A stretch of 5,007 nucleotides of DNA from a bacterium (GTDB lineage Bacteria; Verrucomicrobiota; Verrucomicrobiia; Opitutales; UBA953). Location of the stretch: assembly GCA_009926645.1 (NCBI GenBank), contig RFOO01000103.1:1-5007 (forward strand), read 5' to 3'. The notes beneath the pieces are model-generated. The model was not told the DNA's origin, ran no database searches, and saw nothing but the letters and a program-made list of their open reading frames with translations. The position numbers were made by a program, and so were the translations under genes. Positions 1 through 5,007 of this stretch are shown here, piece after piece (within the stretch, counting starts at the first letter, position 1; every line of letters starts with the position of its first letter).

Positions 1-375
1 ACGACCTCCTCCTTCGACGGCGCGGATGCCGTATTTGGTATCATAAGTGAAATCTGCGTGGGAGGGCCGATAAGCAGATTTCATTTCTGTGTAGGCCTGA
101 GGACGCTGATCGCTATTACGAATGATGATTGCGATGGGTGAACCGAGAGTGAGTCCTTGAGTGGAAACACCCGAGAGGATTTCTGGAACATCGCCTTCTT
201 TGCGCTGGGTGGTCAAAGCACTTTGTCCAGGCCGGCGACGGGCTAATTCGTGTTCAAGAAATTTAGGGTCGAGTGGCACCCGCGGAGGACAGCCATCGAT
301 GATAACACCGAGAGCCGGACCATGGCTTTCGCCAAAGGTCGCTACGCGAAAAGCTTGTCCATGAATATTGCCCAT
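1..375 (-). CDS. aroC: Chorismate synthase, N-terminal part (cut by window edge)
   Basis: Chorismate synthase converts 5-enolpyruvylshikimate-3-phosphate to chorismate, the last step of the shikimate pathway, in the cytoplasm and with reduced FMN. The visible 125 residues begin MGNIHGQAFRVATFGESHG. The stretch GESHGPALGVIIDGCP (residues 15-30) fits the first family signature exactly. RRRPGQS (46-52), RPSHAD (103-108) and the final EGGGR (121-125) are also typical. The second family signature, which starts around GGRSSAR, lies just beyond the edge. The family is usually about 350-390 residues, so roughly two thirds is missing. The ATG at 373-375 is chosen because it places the GESHG motif at the usual distance from the N-terminus. 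No Shine-Dalgarno sequence precedes it; the upstream bases are pyrimidine- and A-rich. It lies downstream of the lipoprotein gene on the same strand, behind a terminator hairpin. Identity is near certain. Confidence 0.97.
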   Translation of the reverse strand, partial: MGNIHGQAFRVATFGESHGPALGVIIDGCPPRVPLDPKFLEHELARRRPGQSALTTQRKEGDVPEILSGVSTQGLTLGSPIAIIIRNSDQRPQAYTEMKSAYRPSHADFTYDTKYGIRAVEGGGR

Positions 376-391
376 AAAAAAGAAGTAGTTT

Positions 392-437
392 AAAAAAAGA
401 ACGCCGCCAAGCCAAGAGGCAGGGCGGCGTTCTTTTT
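392..437 (-). terminator. Intrinsic terminator after the lipoprotein gene
   Basis: A perfect 15-bp inverted repeat is seen: 394-408 (AAAAAGAACGCCGCC) against 423-437. A further 3-bp GCC/GGC stem (411-413 with 418-420) sits inside it, closing a 4-nt loop. Read on the minus strand, the GC-rich stem is followed by a run of T (complement of the seven A at 392-398), the classic Rho-independent form. It lies 20 bases beyond the lipoprotein stop codon. Its far end is only 16 bases before the aroC start codon, so it also forms part of any aroC leader. The A/T tracts on both arms mean it could work in both directions, but no plus-strand gene ends into it here. Confidence 0.9.
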
Positions 438-456
438 GGCGATTCCGCCCTAAGTT

Positions 457-891
457 TTAGCGACGGAGGTTAGCGGTAATCTTAGAGACAAGCTGTTGGC
501 TTTGTTCGCAGTTACCAAAGAATCCATAGAGAACAGTGACTTCGGTGTAAGACTCGTTCTTCTCTTTGTTCTCTACCTTTGTGATATTAACTTTGATTTC
601 GATATCGCCAATCGCACGAGCAAAGACGGTCGTGTCGAAAGGCTTGCCAGTAGCATCACCACGGTGATCCGTTTCGCCCATACGTTTCATGGTATCGGTA
701 TTGGAGTCGATCGCGCGTTTGACGGCATTAAATACGGCTTCAGGCTCAGCCTTGTAACGCGTGGTGAGTTTACCTGTGGCGTTAGAGTAAAGAGAGCTGG
801 AGTTGTCTGGGTTATCCACGCCAACATAAGTTGAGCAGCCCACAAAGGCTAACGAAGTGGCGAGGAGGGCATAGGTGGCGACGTTCTTCAT
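457..891 (-). CDS. Small secreted lipoprotein, DUF3568-like
   Basis: A 144-residue protein of unknown function. Residues 1-18 form a type II signal peptide: MKN, then a hydrophobic stretch (VATYALLATSLAFVG), then the lipidated Cys19. The lipobox reads FVGC; Phe at -3 is not the usual Leu, but the pattern is otherwise clear. After a Ser/Asn-rich linker (about 26-38), the body has the shape of DUF3568-type lipoproteins: a Tyr-containing strand followed by a helix (GKLTTRYKAEPEAVFNAVKR, 40-59), a middle strand region (TTVFARAIGDIEIKVNITKV, 87-106), then TEVTVLYGFFGNCEQSQQLV (116-135) and a short C-terminal helix. The family resemblance is from memory of the pattern, not a search. A second cysteine, Cys128, lies in the last conserved segment. 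The ATG at 889-891 is chosen because it starts exactly at the signal peptide. A GTG at 960 would add 23 residues before the signal and is unlikely. No Shine-Dalgarno sequence is visible. It is followed by a strong terminator and then aroC. Confidence 0.8.
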   Translation of the reverse strand: MKNVATYALLATSLAFVGCSTYVGVDNPDNSSSLYSNATGKLTTRYKAEPEAVFNAVKRAIDSNTDTMKRMGETDHRGDATGKPFDTTVFARAIGDIEIKVNITKVENKEKNESYTEVTVLYGFFGNCEQSQQLVSKITANLRR

Positions 892-983
892 AGAGGTGTT
901 TATCAAAGTACCCCTTAGCAAGCATACCAAGGGCTTTATGGCAACCCCTTTCGCCACCACTCCCCTGAGCTAAATTGGCCTGT

Positions 984-1008
984 TTTGTAATTAAAAAGTC
1001 ATTACAAA
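984..1008. repeat. 8-bp perfect inverted repeat, possible operator
   Basis: TTTGTAAT at 984-991 is mirrored by ATTACAAA at 1001-1008 with a 9-base AT-rich spacer. The half-site centres are 17 bases apart, between one and two helical turns. It lies about 95-115 bases upstream of the lipoprotein start and could be a dimeric regulator site or a weak hairpin. It has no T-tract that would mark it as a terminator. No regulator can be named. Confidence 0.4.
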
Positions 1009-1070
1009 TCACTTTTTTGGCCGCTTAAAAGGGGATAGACGAATGATCTCTGTTCAAGTGAGGGTAACTT

Positions 1071-1100
1071 TTGATGAAAATTTGTTCACTCATTTATTAT
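1071..1100 (+). promoter_or_regulatory. Candidate sigma-70-type promoter for mraZ (upstream)
   Basis: TTGATG (1071-1076) and TATTAT (1095-1100) are separated by 18 bases, giving 4/6 and 5/6 matches to the housekeeping -35 and -10 elements. Transcription would start near 1107, leaving a leader of about 165 bases before mraZ. In such AT-rich DNA a match of this quality can arise by chance. Confidence 0.3.
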
Positions 1101-1108
1101 TTAAATCA

Positions 1109-1139
1109 TTCAATAACAGGTATTTACATAAAATATAAT
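1109..1139 (+). promoter_or_regulatory. Candidate promoter with perfect -10 TATAAT
   Basis: A perfect TATAAT is at 1134-1139. The best -35 at a tolerable distance is TTCAAT (1109-1114, 19-base spacer), which matches poorly, so the -10 is the main support. The leader to mraZ would be about 130 bases and would include the MraZ-type repeats. It competes with the candidate at 1071-1100; either, both or neither may be real. Confidence 0.3.
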
Positions 1140-1221
1140 AAAATTAACCCCAAAAAGTTGGAGAGAGCCGATCCCTGCCTGTGAATGGTGTTAACAATAA
1201 CCTGGGGCAAAAACCTTGACG

Positions 1222-1248
1222 AGTGGGGCATAGTGGCGAAAAGTGGGT
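1222..1248 (+). promoter_or_regulatory. MraZ operator: three GTGGGN-type direct repeats at 10-bp spacing
   Basis: AGTGGGG (1222-1228), AGTGGCG (1232-1238) and AGTGGGT (1242-1248) are direct repeats with an exact 10-bp period, so all face the same side of the helix. A looser copy, GTAGGG, follows at 1251-1256 out of phase. MraZ proteins in other bacteria bind arrays of TGGGN/GTG-type direct repeats at about one-turn spacing just upstream of mraZ, the same arrangement as here, 26 bases before the mraZ start. The inferred role is autorepression of the dcw cluster by MraZ. Confidence 0.75.
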
Positions 1249-1273
1249 GAGTAGGGCGAGTTAGCCCAACCCC

Positions 1274-1732
1274 ATGTCTATTGGTCAAAATTCCAGTCTA
1301 TTTACTGGCATCCATCACGGAAAGTTGGATGAGAAGAATCGTGTGACCATTCCTGCGGCTTGGCGTTTTGAAGGTTCGGGTGAAATGACCTTTTTAGCGA
1401 TGTATCATCCGGCGGTTGGATCGATTGTGGTTTTCCCACCGTCGATGGTGAAACGCATCTCAGAAGCAGCCTCGCAAGTCACGGTCAGTGATCCGGATAA
1501 AATGAATGCGCTGAGCTTATTAGGCGCCAATAGTATTCAGGTTTCGTGCGATAAAGCAGGTCGCATCACACTCAACGAACACGTCGTAAAAGAAGCGAAT
1601 CTGGATCGCGATGTGATTTTCAAAGGTGGTTTCACGACATTCCAGATCTCAGCCAAAAATCCTCCCCAGACGGATCGCGATTCGGAAAGCACTCGCGTGA
1701 TTCTGCGCGCACTGCGCGAACTCGGGATATGA
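1274..1732 (+). CDS. mraZ: Transcriptional regulator MraZ
   Basis: MraZ is a DNA-binding protein of the SpoVT-AbrB (swapped-hairpin) fold. It forms rings and regulates the dcw cluster it heads. The 152-residue product is of normal family length and shows both tandem half-domains: GKLDEKNRVTIPAAWR (16-31) and DKAGRITLNEHV (93-104), each carrying the D-x-x-x-R-[IV]-T pattern of the DNA-contact loop. The first loop has Asn22 where Gly is usual (KNR for KGR). FKGGFTTFQI (116-125) matches the family's end of the second domain. The C-terminal helix (about 139-150, STRVILRALREL) is typical. The ATG at 1274 is chosen because it gives the normal distance to the first AbrB motif; no proper Shine-Dalgarno sequence lies before it. 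A 56-base gap separates it from rsmH. Its likely operator is directly upstream. Confidence 0.96.
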   Translation: MSIGQNSSLFTGIHHGKLDEKNRVTIPAAWRFEGSGEMTFLAMYHPAVGSIVVFPPSMVKRISEAASQVTVSDPDKMNALSLLGANSIQVSCDKAGRITLNEHVVKEANLDRDVIFKGGFTTFQISAKNPPQTDRDSESTRVILRALRELGI

Positions 1733-1788
1733 CCATGTATCCAAAAGTTACTTACACAACTCACACTTTATTCACATTTTAATTTTTC

Positions 1789-2706
1789 ATGACTAACCAC
1801 GTGCCAGTTCTGTTGGAGGAGTGTTTAACACTGCTCAACCCACAGAACGACCGTGCTTACTTGGATTGTACTTTTGGGGGAGGTGGACACAGCGCAGCGA
1901 TTTTAGAAAAAGCCGCAACCGCTACCGTTGATGCCTTGGATCAAGATCCAATGGCTGCTGAACGTGCACAAACCTTGGCTACTCGTTATCCAGGGCGCTT
2001 GCGTTTTCATGCGGAAAATTTTCGTAACCTTGACCGCGTTCCGGGTCGTTTCGACGGTGTTCTGATGGACATTGGGGTGTCTTCACATCAGTTGGATGCT
2101 CCGGAGCGCGGTTTCTCTTTTCGTTTCGATGCGCCGAATGATATGCGTATGGATACGCGTCGGGGCAGAACGGCTGCCGAATTTTTAGAGCAAGCGAATC
2201 GGCAAGAGCTGGAGAAGGCAGTGCGTGATTATGGTGAAGAGCCTCGTTGGTTTCGCATTGTGAATGCCATCGAATCAGCCCGCGGTAGCGGACGACTTTC
2301 TCGAACCGCTTCTTTTGCTCATTTGGTAGCAGAAGCAGCTCCGCCTCCACCTGGACCACGCGGTCCACACCCTGCGACGAAAACTTTTCAAGGTGTACGC
2401 ATTGCGATTAACGATGAGTTAGGCGCTTTATCCGAAGCCTTGCCTAAGGCTTTTGCCAAACTGAAACAAGGCGGAGTCTTAGCGGTTATCTCTTTTCATT
2501 CACTGGAAGATCGTTTGGTAAAACGCTACATGAATGGTGTGAGCGGTCGCCCTTTGGACCGAGAGGACAATCGCACGCAAGACGAGCGGGTGAAGTTGGC
2601 TGAATTATTAACACGCAAAGCTGTGCAACCCTCGGCGGAGGAACAAAGTCGTAATCCTCGCAGTCGTTCGGCCCGTTTACGGGCGGTAAGGAGGATTGCG
2701 CCATGA
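1789..2706 (+). CDS. rsmH: 16S rRNA (cytosine(1402)-N(4))-methyltransferase RsmH (MraW)
   Basis: RsmH uses S-adenosylmethionine to methylate N4 of C1402 in 16S rRNA, in the ribosomal P site, which tunes initiation and decoding. The 305 residues cover the whole family. Motifs seen: VPVLLEE near the start; SAM-binding DCTFGGGGHS (26-35); DQDP (51-54); DGVLMDIGVSS (89-99); RGFSFRFDAPNDMRMD (107-122); YGEEPRWFRI (148-157); HPATKTFQGVRIAIN (194-208); SFHSLEDR (235-242) and the C-terminal NPRSRSARLRA (289-299). The start is well fixed: a TAA in the same frame lies six bases before the ATG. There is no Shine-Dalgarno sequence; the leader is A/T- and pyrimidine-rich. A proline-rich loop, APPPPGP (184-190), precedes the HPAT motif. 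Its stop overlaps the next gene's start by four bases (ATGA). Confidence 0.98.
   Translation: MTNHVPVLLEECLTLLNPQNDRAYLDCTFGGGGHSAAILEKAATATVDALDQDPMAAERAQTLATRYPGRLRFHAENFRNLDRVPGRFDGVLMDIGVSSHQLDAPERGFSFRFDAPNDMRMDTRRGRTAAEFLEQANRQELEKAVRDYGEEPRWFRIVNAIESARGSGRLSRTASFAHLVAEAAPPPPGPRGPHPATKTFQGVRIAINDELGALSEALPKAFAKLKQGGVLAVISFHSLEDRLVKRYMNGVSGRPLDREDNRTQDERVKLAELLTRKAVQPSAEEQSRNPRSRSARLRAVRRIAP
2688..2694 (+). promoter_or_regulatory. Strong Shine-Dalgarno site of the ftsL-like gene
   Basis: AAGGAGG lies inside the last codons of rsmH, eight bases before the ATG at 2703. It is the only near-perfect ribosome binding site in the window. It decides the start of the ftsL-like gene and shows that the ATGA overlap is used for translation. 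Confidence 0.85.
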
Positions 2707-3092
2707 CGGGGAGCCGATTTTTTGCTGCGTGTATGGTTGTGGCGACCGTGGCTACGGGAGCCATTGGCTTAATTAACATCATGAAGTTACGCCTGCGGGC
2801 GGATGATGTGGGTGTACACATTGTTCGAATCGAACGATCGATTCAGGAATCGAAAAAGGAACTCGATGCTTTAAAGCGACAACGCGATTTCGCTCAGGAT
2901 ACGGTGCAACTCATCCAGCGAGTCGGCGATGATTTAAAACCACCCGCCCCTGAACAGGTCGCTTGGTTACGCATCACGCCAGGAATTTCCGCAGCTAATA
3001 CGAAAAACAAAATTGTCGTTAGTCCACGAATGACTGCGATGGACATCGCCTTTCAGCCCTTAGCGGATCAGGGGGGAACTCGTACCCGATGA
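2703..3092 (+). CDS. ftsL: FtsL-like septum protein (small bitopic coiled-coil protein)
   Basis: A 129-residue protein whose identity rests on topology and position more than on sequence. It has a very short cytoplasmic start (about MTGSR), one membrane segment (about residues 6-27), then a charged helical stretch with coiled-coil character (about 38-75, with regularly placed Ile, Leu and Val such as IVRIERSI, LDALKRQ, VQLIQRV). A proline hinge (KPPAPE, 79-84) and a tail of about 45 residues end it. FtsL proteins of the divisome have exactly this single-pass plus coiled-coil form and usually lie between rsmH and ftsI, as here. FtsL forms a complex with FtsB and FtsQ and activates the FtsW-FtsI synthase. 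It overlaps rsmH by four bases at its start and ftsI by four at its end. The gene symbol is a positional inference; a FtsB/DivIC-like protein is an alternative. Confidence 0.7.
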   Translation: MTGSRFFAACMVVATVATGAIGLINIMKLRLRADDVGVHIVRIERSIQESKKELDALKRQRDFAQDTVQLIQRVGDDLKPPAPEQVAWLRITPGISAANTKNKIVVSPRMTAMDIAFQPLADQGGTRTR

Positions 3093-4885
3093 CTCTTCCT
3101 CACGCCAGGCGATTGCGCTTCCGTTCGCTCGCCTGGATCGTGTCCCTTTGTTTCTTAGCGGTCATCGCTCGGCTCATTTGGTTGCATTGGGTGGAAGCAC
3201 CTGCGCTTTGTGCCGAGGCTTTTCAAGCGCGAAGCGTCTTTAAAGAAATCGAATGTCGGCGAGGCGAGATTCGTGATGCCAAAGGAAATTTATTAGCCGT
3301 ATCCGAGGACGTTTGGGATATTGGCGTGGATCCTGAGTCGCTGAAAAAAGAAGAATTAGGTAAAGCGACAGAAGTTGCTAAAATTTTGCGCATCCTGCCT
3401 TCGGTCGTGCAACAGGCATTCAGTACCAGCGTGCGGGTCGATGGAGAGGGAAATGAAAGACGAGTGCGCTGGATTGTTTTAGCACGAGACTGCGATGAAA
3501 AAACCGTCAAATTGATTCAAGCGCTCAATGTCAAAGCTTTGCGGGCGGAGTTAAAGTATCGTCGCAACTATCCCAGTGCAAGTTTGGCTGCTCATGTTAT
3601 CGGTTACGTTAATAAAGAGGGACAAGCGGCGATGGGTATCGAAAAAGTGATGAATGATTTTCTCGAGGGACAAAAAGGCTGGATTGAATCCGAGCGCGAC
3701 GGCCGTCGGCGAGAAATTGCCAGTATTCGTTTACGAGAAGTGGCTCCGATTGATGGCAATACCGTAGTACTAACCATCAATAGTTTCGTACAAAAATTTT
3801 GCGAGGATGCTTTAGCTCAAGCCGTGGCGGAGTATAAGCCACTCAGTGGAGTGATTATCGTGAGTGAGCCCAAAACTGGGCGAATTCTGGGGCTGGCGAA
3901 CTGGCCTACTTTCGATTTAAATAAGTTTTTCGATAGTCAGGCTGCTCCGCTCGAGAACCAAAGAAATCGTGCGGTTACGGATGTTTATGAGCCAGGTTCA
4001 GTTTTTAAAATTGTTTCGATTTCAGGCGCATTAGAAGAGCGTCTCGTTACTCCCGAATCGATTTACGACTGTAGCCTCTCTGCGGTGCCTTATCGTGGAC
4101 GAATGGTTTCGTTGCCAGCGGATTCTCATCCGATTGGCGTGGTGAATGTAAGGGATATTGTTCGAGAGTCTTCGAATCGTGGTACAGTTCAAATTGGGAT
4201 GTTGTATGCTGAAAAAATGGGGGAAGATCGTTTTGATCAGCTCATTCGCTCTTTTGGTTTTGGGGAGAGTTCCAAAATTATCACGGGTTCGGAAGTCCCT
4301 GGATTATTAATTAAACCGGCCAAATGGGATGGTATCACGATTTCCCGTATTCCCATGGGACACTCGGTGAGTGTGACCGCCTTGCAAATGCACTTTGCTA
4401 TGTCGGTCATCGCCGCCGATGGACTTTTAATGCAGCCTCAATTGGTGCTGCGAGTCGAGGATTCGAAAACCAAGGAAGTAATTTTAAATTACCCTCCACG
4501 GGCACGTGGACGCGCGATAAAAAGTTCTACCGCGACGGGGGTTGCGCAATTATTGCGTGGTGTCTGTAGTAAATTAGGTACTGCGCCGATTGCCGATATT
4601 CCAGGTTACGAAGTTGCGGGTAAAACAGGCACCACTCAGAAGATTATTAACGGAAAGTATTCTAGTACGCACCACGTTGCTTCTTTTGCCGGATTTTTCC
4701 CAGCCCATGATCCGCGTTTAGCGATAACCGTGATTTTAGATGATCCACAAACCAGTGGTGGCGTGGCTTACGGGGGCAAGATTGCCGCTCCTGTTTTCCG
4801 GGAAGTTGCCGAAAAATGTATTCAGTGGCTGGAAATTCCGCCAGTGAGTTCCGCCATCCGATCCGTGGCTAAAAACGAACCATGA
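3089..4885 (+). CDS. ftsI: Penicillin-binding protein, septal peptidoglycan transpeptidase FtsI (PBP3-type)
   Basis: A class B penicillin-binding protein that cross-links peptide stems at the division septum with FtsW; beta-lactams acylate its active serine. The 598 residues show a short basic cytoplasmic start (HARRLRFR), one membrane anchor (about 13-33), a dimerisation/pedestal domain opened by RRGEIRDAKGNLLAVS (57-72), and the transpeptidase domain from about residue 250. Catalytic motifs are complete: SVFK (304-307, within EPGSVFK; Ser304 is the nucleophile), SSN (361-363) and KTG (512-514, within AGKTGTTQK). GHSVSVTALQM (424-434), FAGFFPAHDPR (533-543) and AAPVF (566-570) are further family hallmarks. 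No PASTA domain follows, so it is FtsI rather than a PASTA-bearing SpoVD/Pbp2x type. Seven cysteines lie in the predicted periplasmic part. The ATG overlaps the preceding stop (ATGA). A G-rich AGGGGGGA at 3070-3077 may serve as a weak ribosome site. The next gene again overlaps by four bases. Confidence 0.96.
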   Translation: MTLPHARRLRFRSLAWIVSLCFLAVIARLIWLHWVEAPALCAEAFQARSVFKEIECRRGEIRDAKGNLLAVSEDVWDIGVDPESLKKEELGKATEVAKILRILPSVVQQAFSTSVRVDGEGNERRVRWIVLARDCDEKTVKLIQALNVKALRAELKYRRNYPSASLAAHVIGYVNKEGQAAMGIEKVMNDFLEGQKGWIESERDGRRREIASIRLREVAPIDGNTVVLTINSFVQKFCEDALAQAVAEYKPLSGVIIVSEPKTGRILGLANWPTFDLNKFFDSQAAPLENQRNRAVTDVYEPGSVFKIVSISGALEERLVTPESIYDCSLSAVPYRGRMVSLPADSHPIGVVNVRDIVRESSNRGTVQIGMLYAEKMGEDRFDQLIRSFGFGESSKIITGSEVPGLLIKPAKWDGITISRIPMGHSVSVTALQMHFAMSVIAADGLLMQPQLVLRVEDSKTKEVILNYPPRARGRAIKSSTATGVAQLLRGVCSKLGTAPIADIPGYEVAGKTGTTQKIINGKYSSTHHVASFAGFFPAHDPRLAITVILDDPQTSGGVAYGGKIAAPVFREVAEKCIQWLEIPPVSSAIRSVAKNEP

Positions 4886-5007
4886 GAGTTCAACTCCTAA
4901 CCTCGTTACCTCGAATGTCTTCACCTACCCTCCATTCCTTACTTCAGAATATACCTGTGCTTGGTCGTTCGGGAGATTGGCAGGTTCGCATTACGGGATT
5001 AGTCACA
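4882..5007 (+). CDS. murE: UDP-N-acetylmuramoyl-tripeptide synthetase MurE, N-terminal part (cut by window edge)
   Basis: Only 42 codons are present. They read MRVQLLTSLPRM..., then SPTLHSLLQNIPVLG and GDWQVRITGLVT, which fits the MurE N-terminus (a leading LxxLL-type helix, then a strand ending in I-x-G-[LIV]-x just before the family's DSRxV motif, which would come next). MurE adds the third amino acid (usually meso-diaminopimelate or lysine) to UDP-MurNAc-L-Ala-D-Glu in the cytoplasm with ATP. The position directly after ftsI is the standard dcw order. The ATG at 4882 gives the same ATGA overlap as the two upstream junctions. A second in-frame ATG at 4915 (MSSPTLHSLL) would also give a normal N-terminus, and neither has a Shine-Dalgarno sequence. 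The ATPase domain is outside the window, so MurF cannot be fully excluded. Confidence 0.85.
   Translation, partial: MRVQLLTSLPRMSSPTLHSLLQNIPVLGRSGDWQVRITGLVT

Larger units (their letters stand above)
892..1273. other. Divergent intergenic regulatory region
   Basis: This 382-base stretch separates the start of the minus-strand lipoprotein gene from mraZ on the plus strand. I see no gene in it; the open frame entering it from the lipoprotein side looks like an untranslated leader. It is AT-rich in the middle (about 1070-1150) and more GC-rich near mraZ. It holds an 8-bp inverted repeat, candidate promoter elements for mraZ, and the GTGGGN repeat array. Promoters for both directions must lie here, but no clear minus-strand promoter could be picked out. 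Confidence 0.75.

Noticed and set aside
161..364. Plus-strand open frame of 67 codons
   Set aside because: Antisense to aroC, whose protein is unmistakable; the product looks like random sequence.
496..834. Plus-strand open frame of 112 codons
   Set aside because: It lies wholly antisense to the lipoprotein gene, has no family resemblance and no promoter or ribosome site.
457..960. Longer version of the lipoprotein starting at a GTG at 958-960
   Set aside because: It would put 23 residues ahead of a well-formed lipoprotein signal peptide, which must be at the N-terminus. The ATG at 889-891 fits far better.
1060..1273. Riboswitch or structured leader before mraZ
   Set aside because: Only short, weak complementary pieces are visible (such as the palindrome TGTTAACA near 1190); nothing resembles a known riboswitch core.
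1733..1788. Internal promoter between mraZ and rsmH
   Set aside because: TTACAC (1752-1757) and TTTAAT (1778-1783) are 20 bases apart, too far for a normal promoter, and neither is a strong match.
1979..2368. Minus-strand open frame of 129 codons inside rsmH
   Set aside because: Shadow of the strongly conserved rsmH coding frame; no recognisable domain.
2486..2821. Minus-strand open frame of 111 codons across the rsmH/ftsL junction
   Set aside because: Antisense to two genes joined by a clear ATGA overlap with a strong ribosome site; no recognisable domain.
1274..5007. A novel defence or mobile system hidden in the cluster
   Set aside because: Every gene on the plus strand fits the usual dcw order, with tight overlaps and no inserted gene, no transposase, and no terminal or CRISPR-type repeats.

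Overview
The window carries the start of a division and cell-wall (dcw) gene cluster on the plus strand, and two minus-strand genes transcribed away from it. The plus-strand order is mraZ, rsmH (mraW), a small ftsL-like gene, ftsI (the septal transpeptidase, PBP3 type) and the first 42 codons of murE. The minus strand holds a small secreted lipoprotein and, downstream of it, the first 125 codons of aroC (chorismate synthase), cut by the left edge. There is no sign of a mobile element, tRNA, rRNA or CRISPR array.

Organism: a bacterium of middling GC content, with a lipoprotein signal and a standard peptidoglycan and division machinery. Only some start codons carry a Shine-Dalgarno sequence, the FtsL-like protein is very divergent, and the lipoprotein looks like a DUF3568-type protein. 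My impression is Verrucomicrobiota (Opitutae-like), but this is an inference from gene style and not a proven assignment.

Layout: 1-375 aroC start (minus); 376-456 a strong intrinsic terminator with a possible competing fold; 457-891 lipoprotein (minus); 892-1273 divergent, AT-rich regulatory region with an inverted repeat, candidate promoters and a three-copy, 10-bp-spaced GTGGGN array matching MraZ operators; 1274-1732 mraZ; 1733-1788 a spacer without a ribosome binding site; 1789-2706 rsmH; 2703-3092 ftsL-like; 3089-4885 ftsI; 4882-5007 murE start. The last three junctions are all 4-base ATGA overlaps, which points to one transcript with translational coupling.

How they work together: MraZ probably represses the cluster, including itself, through the repeats just upstream of its start. 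RsmH methylates 16S rRNA. The FtsL-like protein and FtsI act in the divisome at the septum. MurE makes the UDP-MurNAc-tripeptide that feeds peptidoglycan precursor synthesis. Nothing here amounts to a new biological system. The most interesting points are the attenuator-like layout before aroC, the MraZ repeat array, the divergent FtsL and the unstudied lipoprotein.
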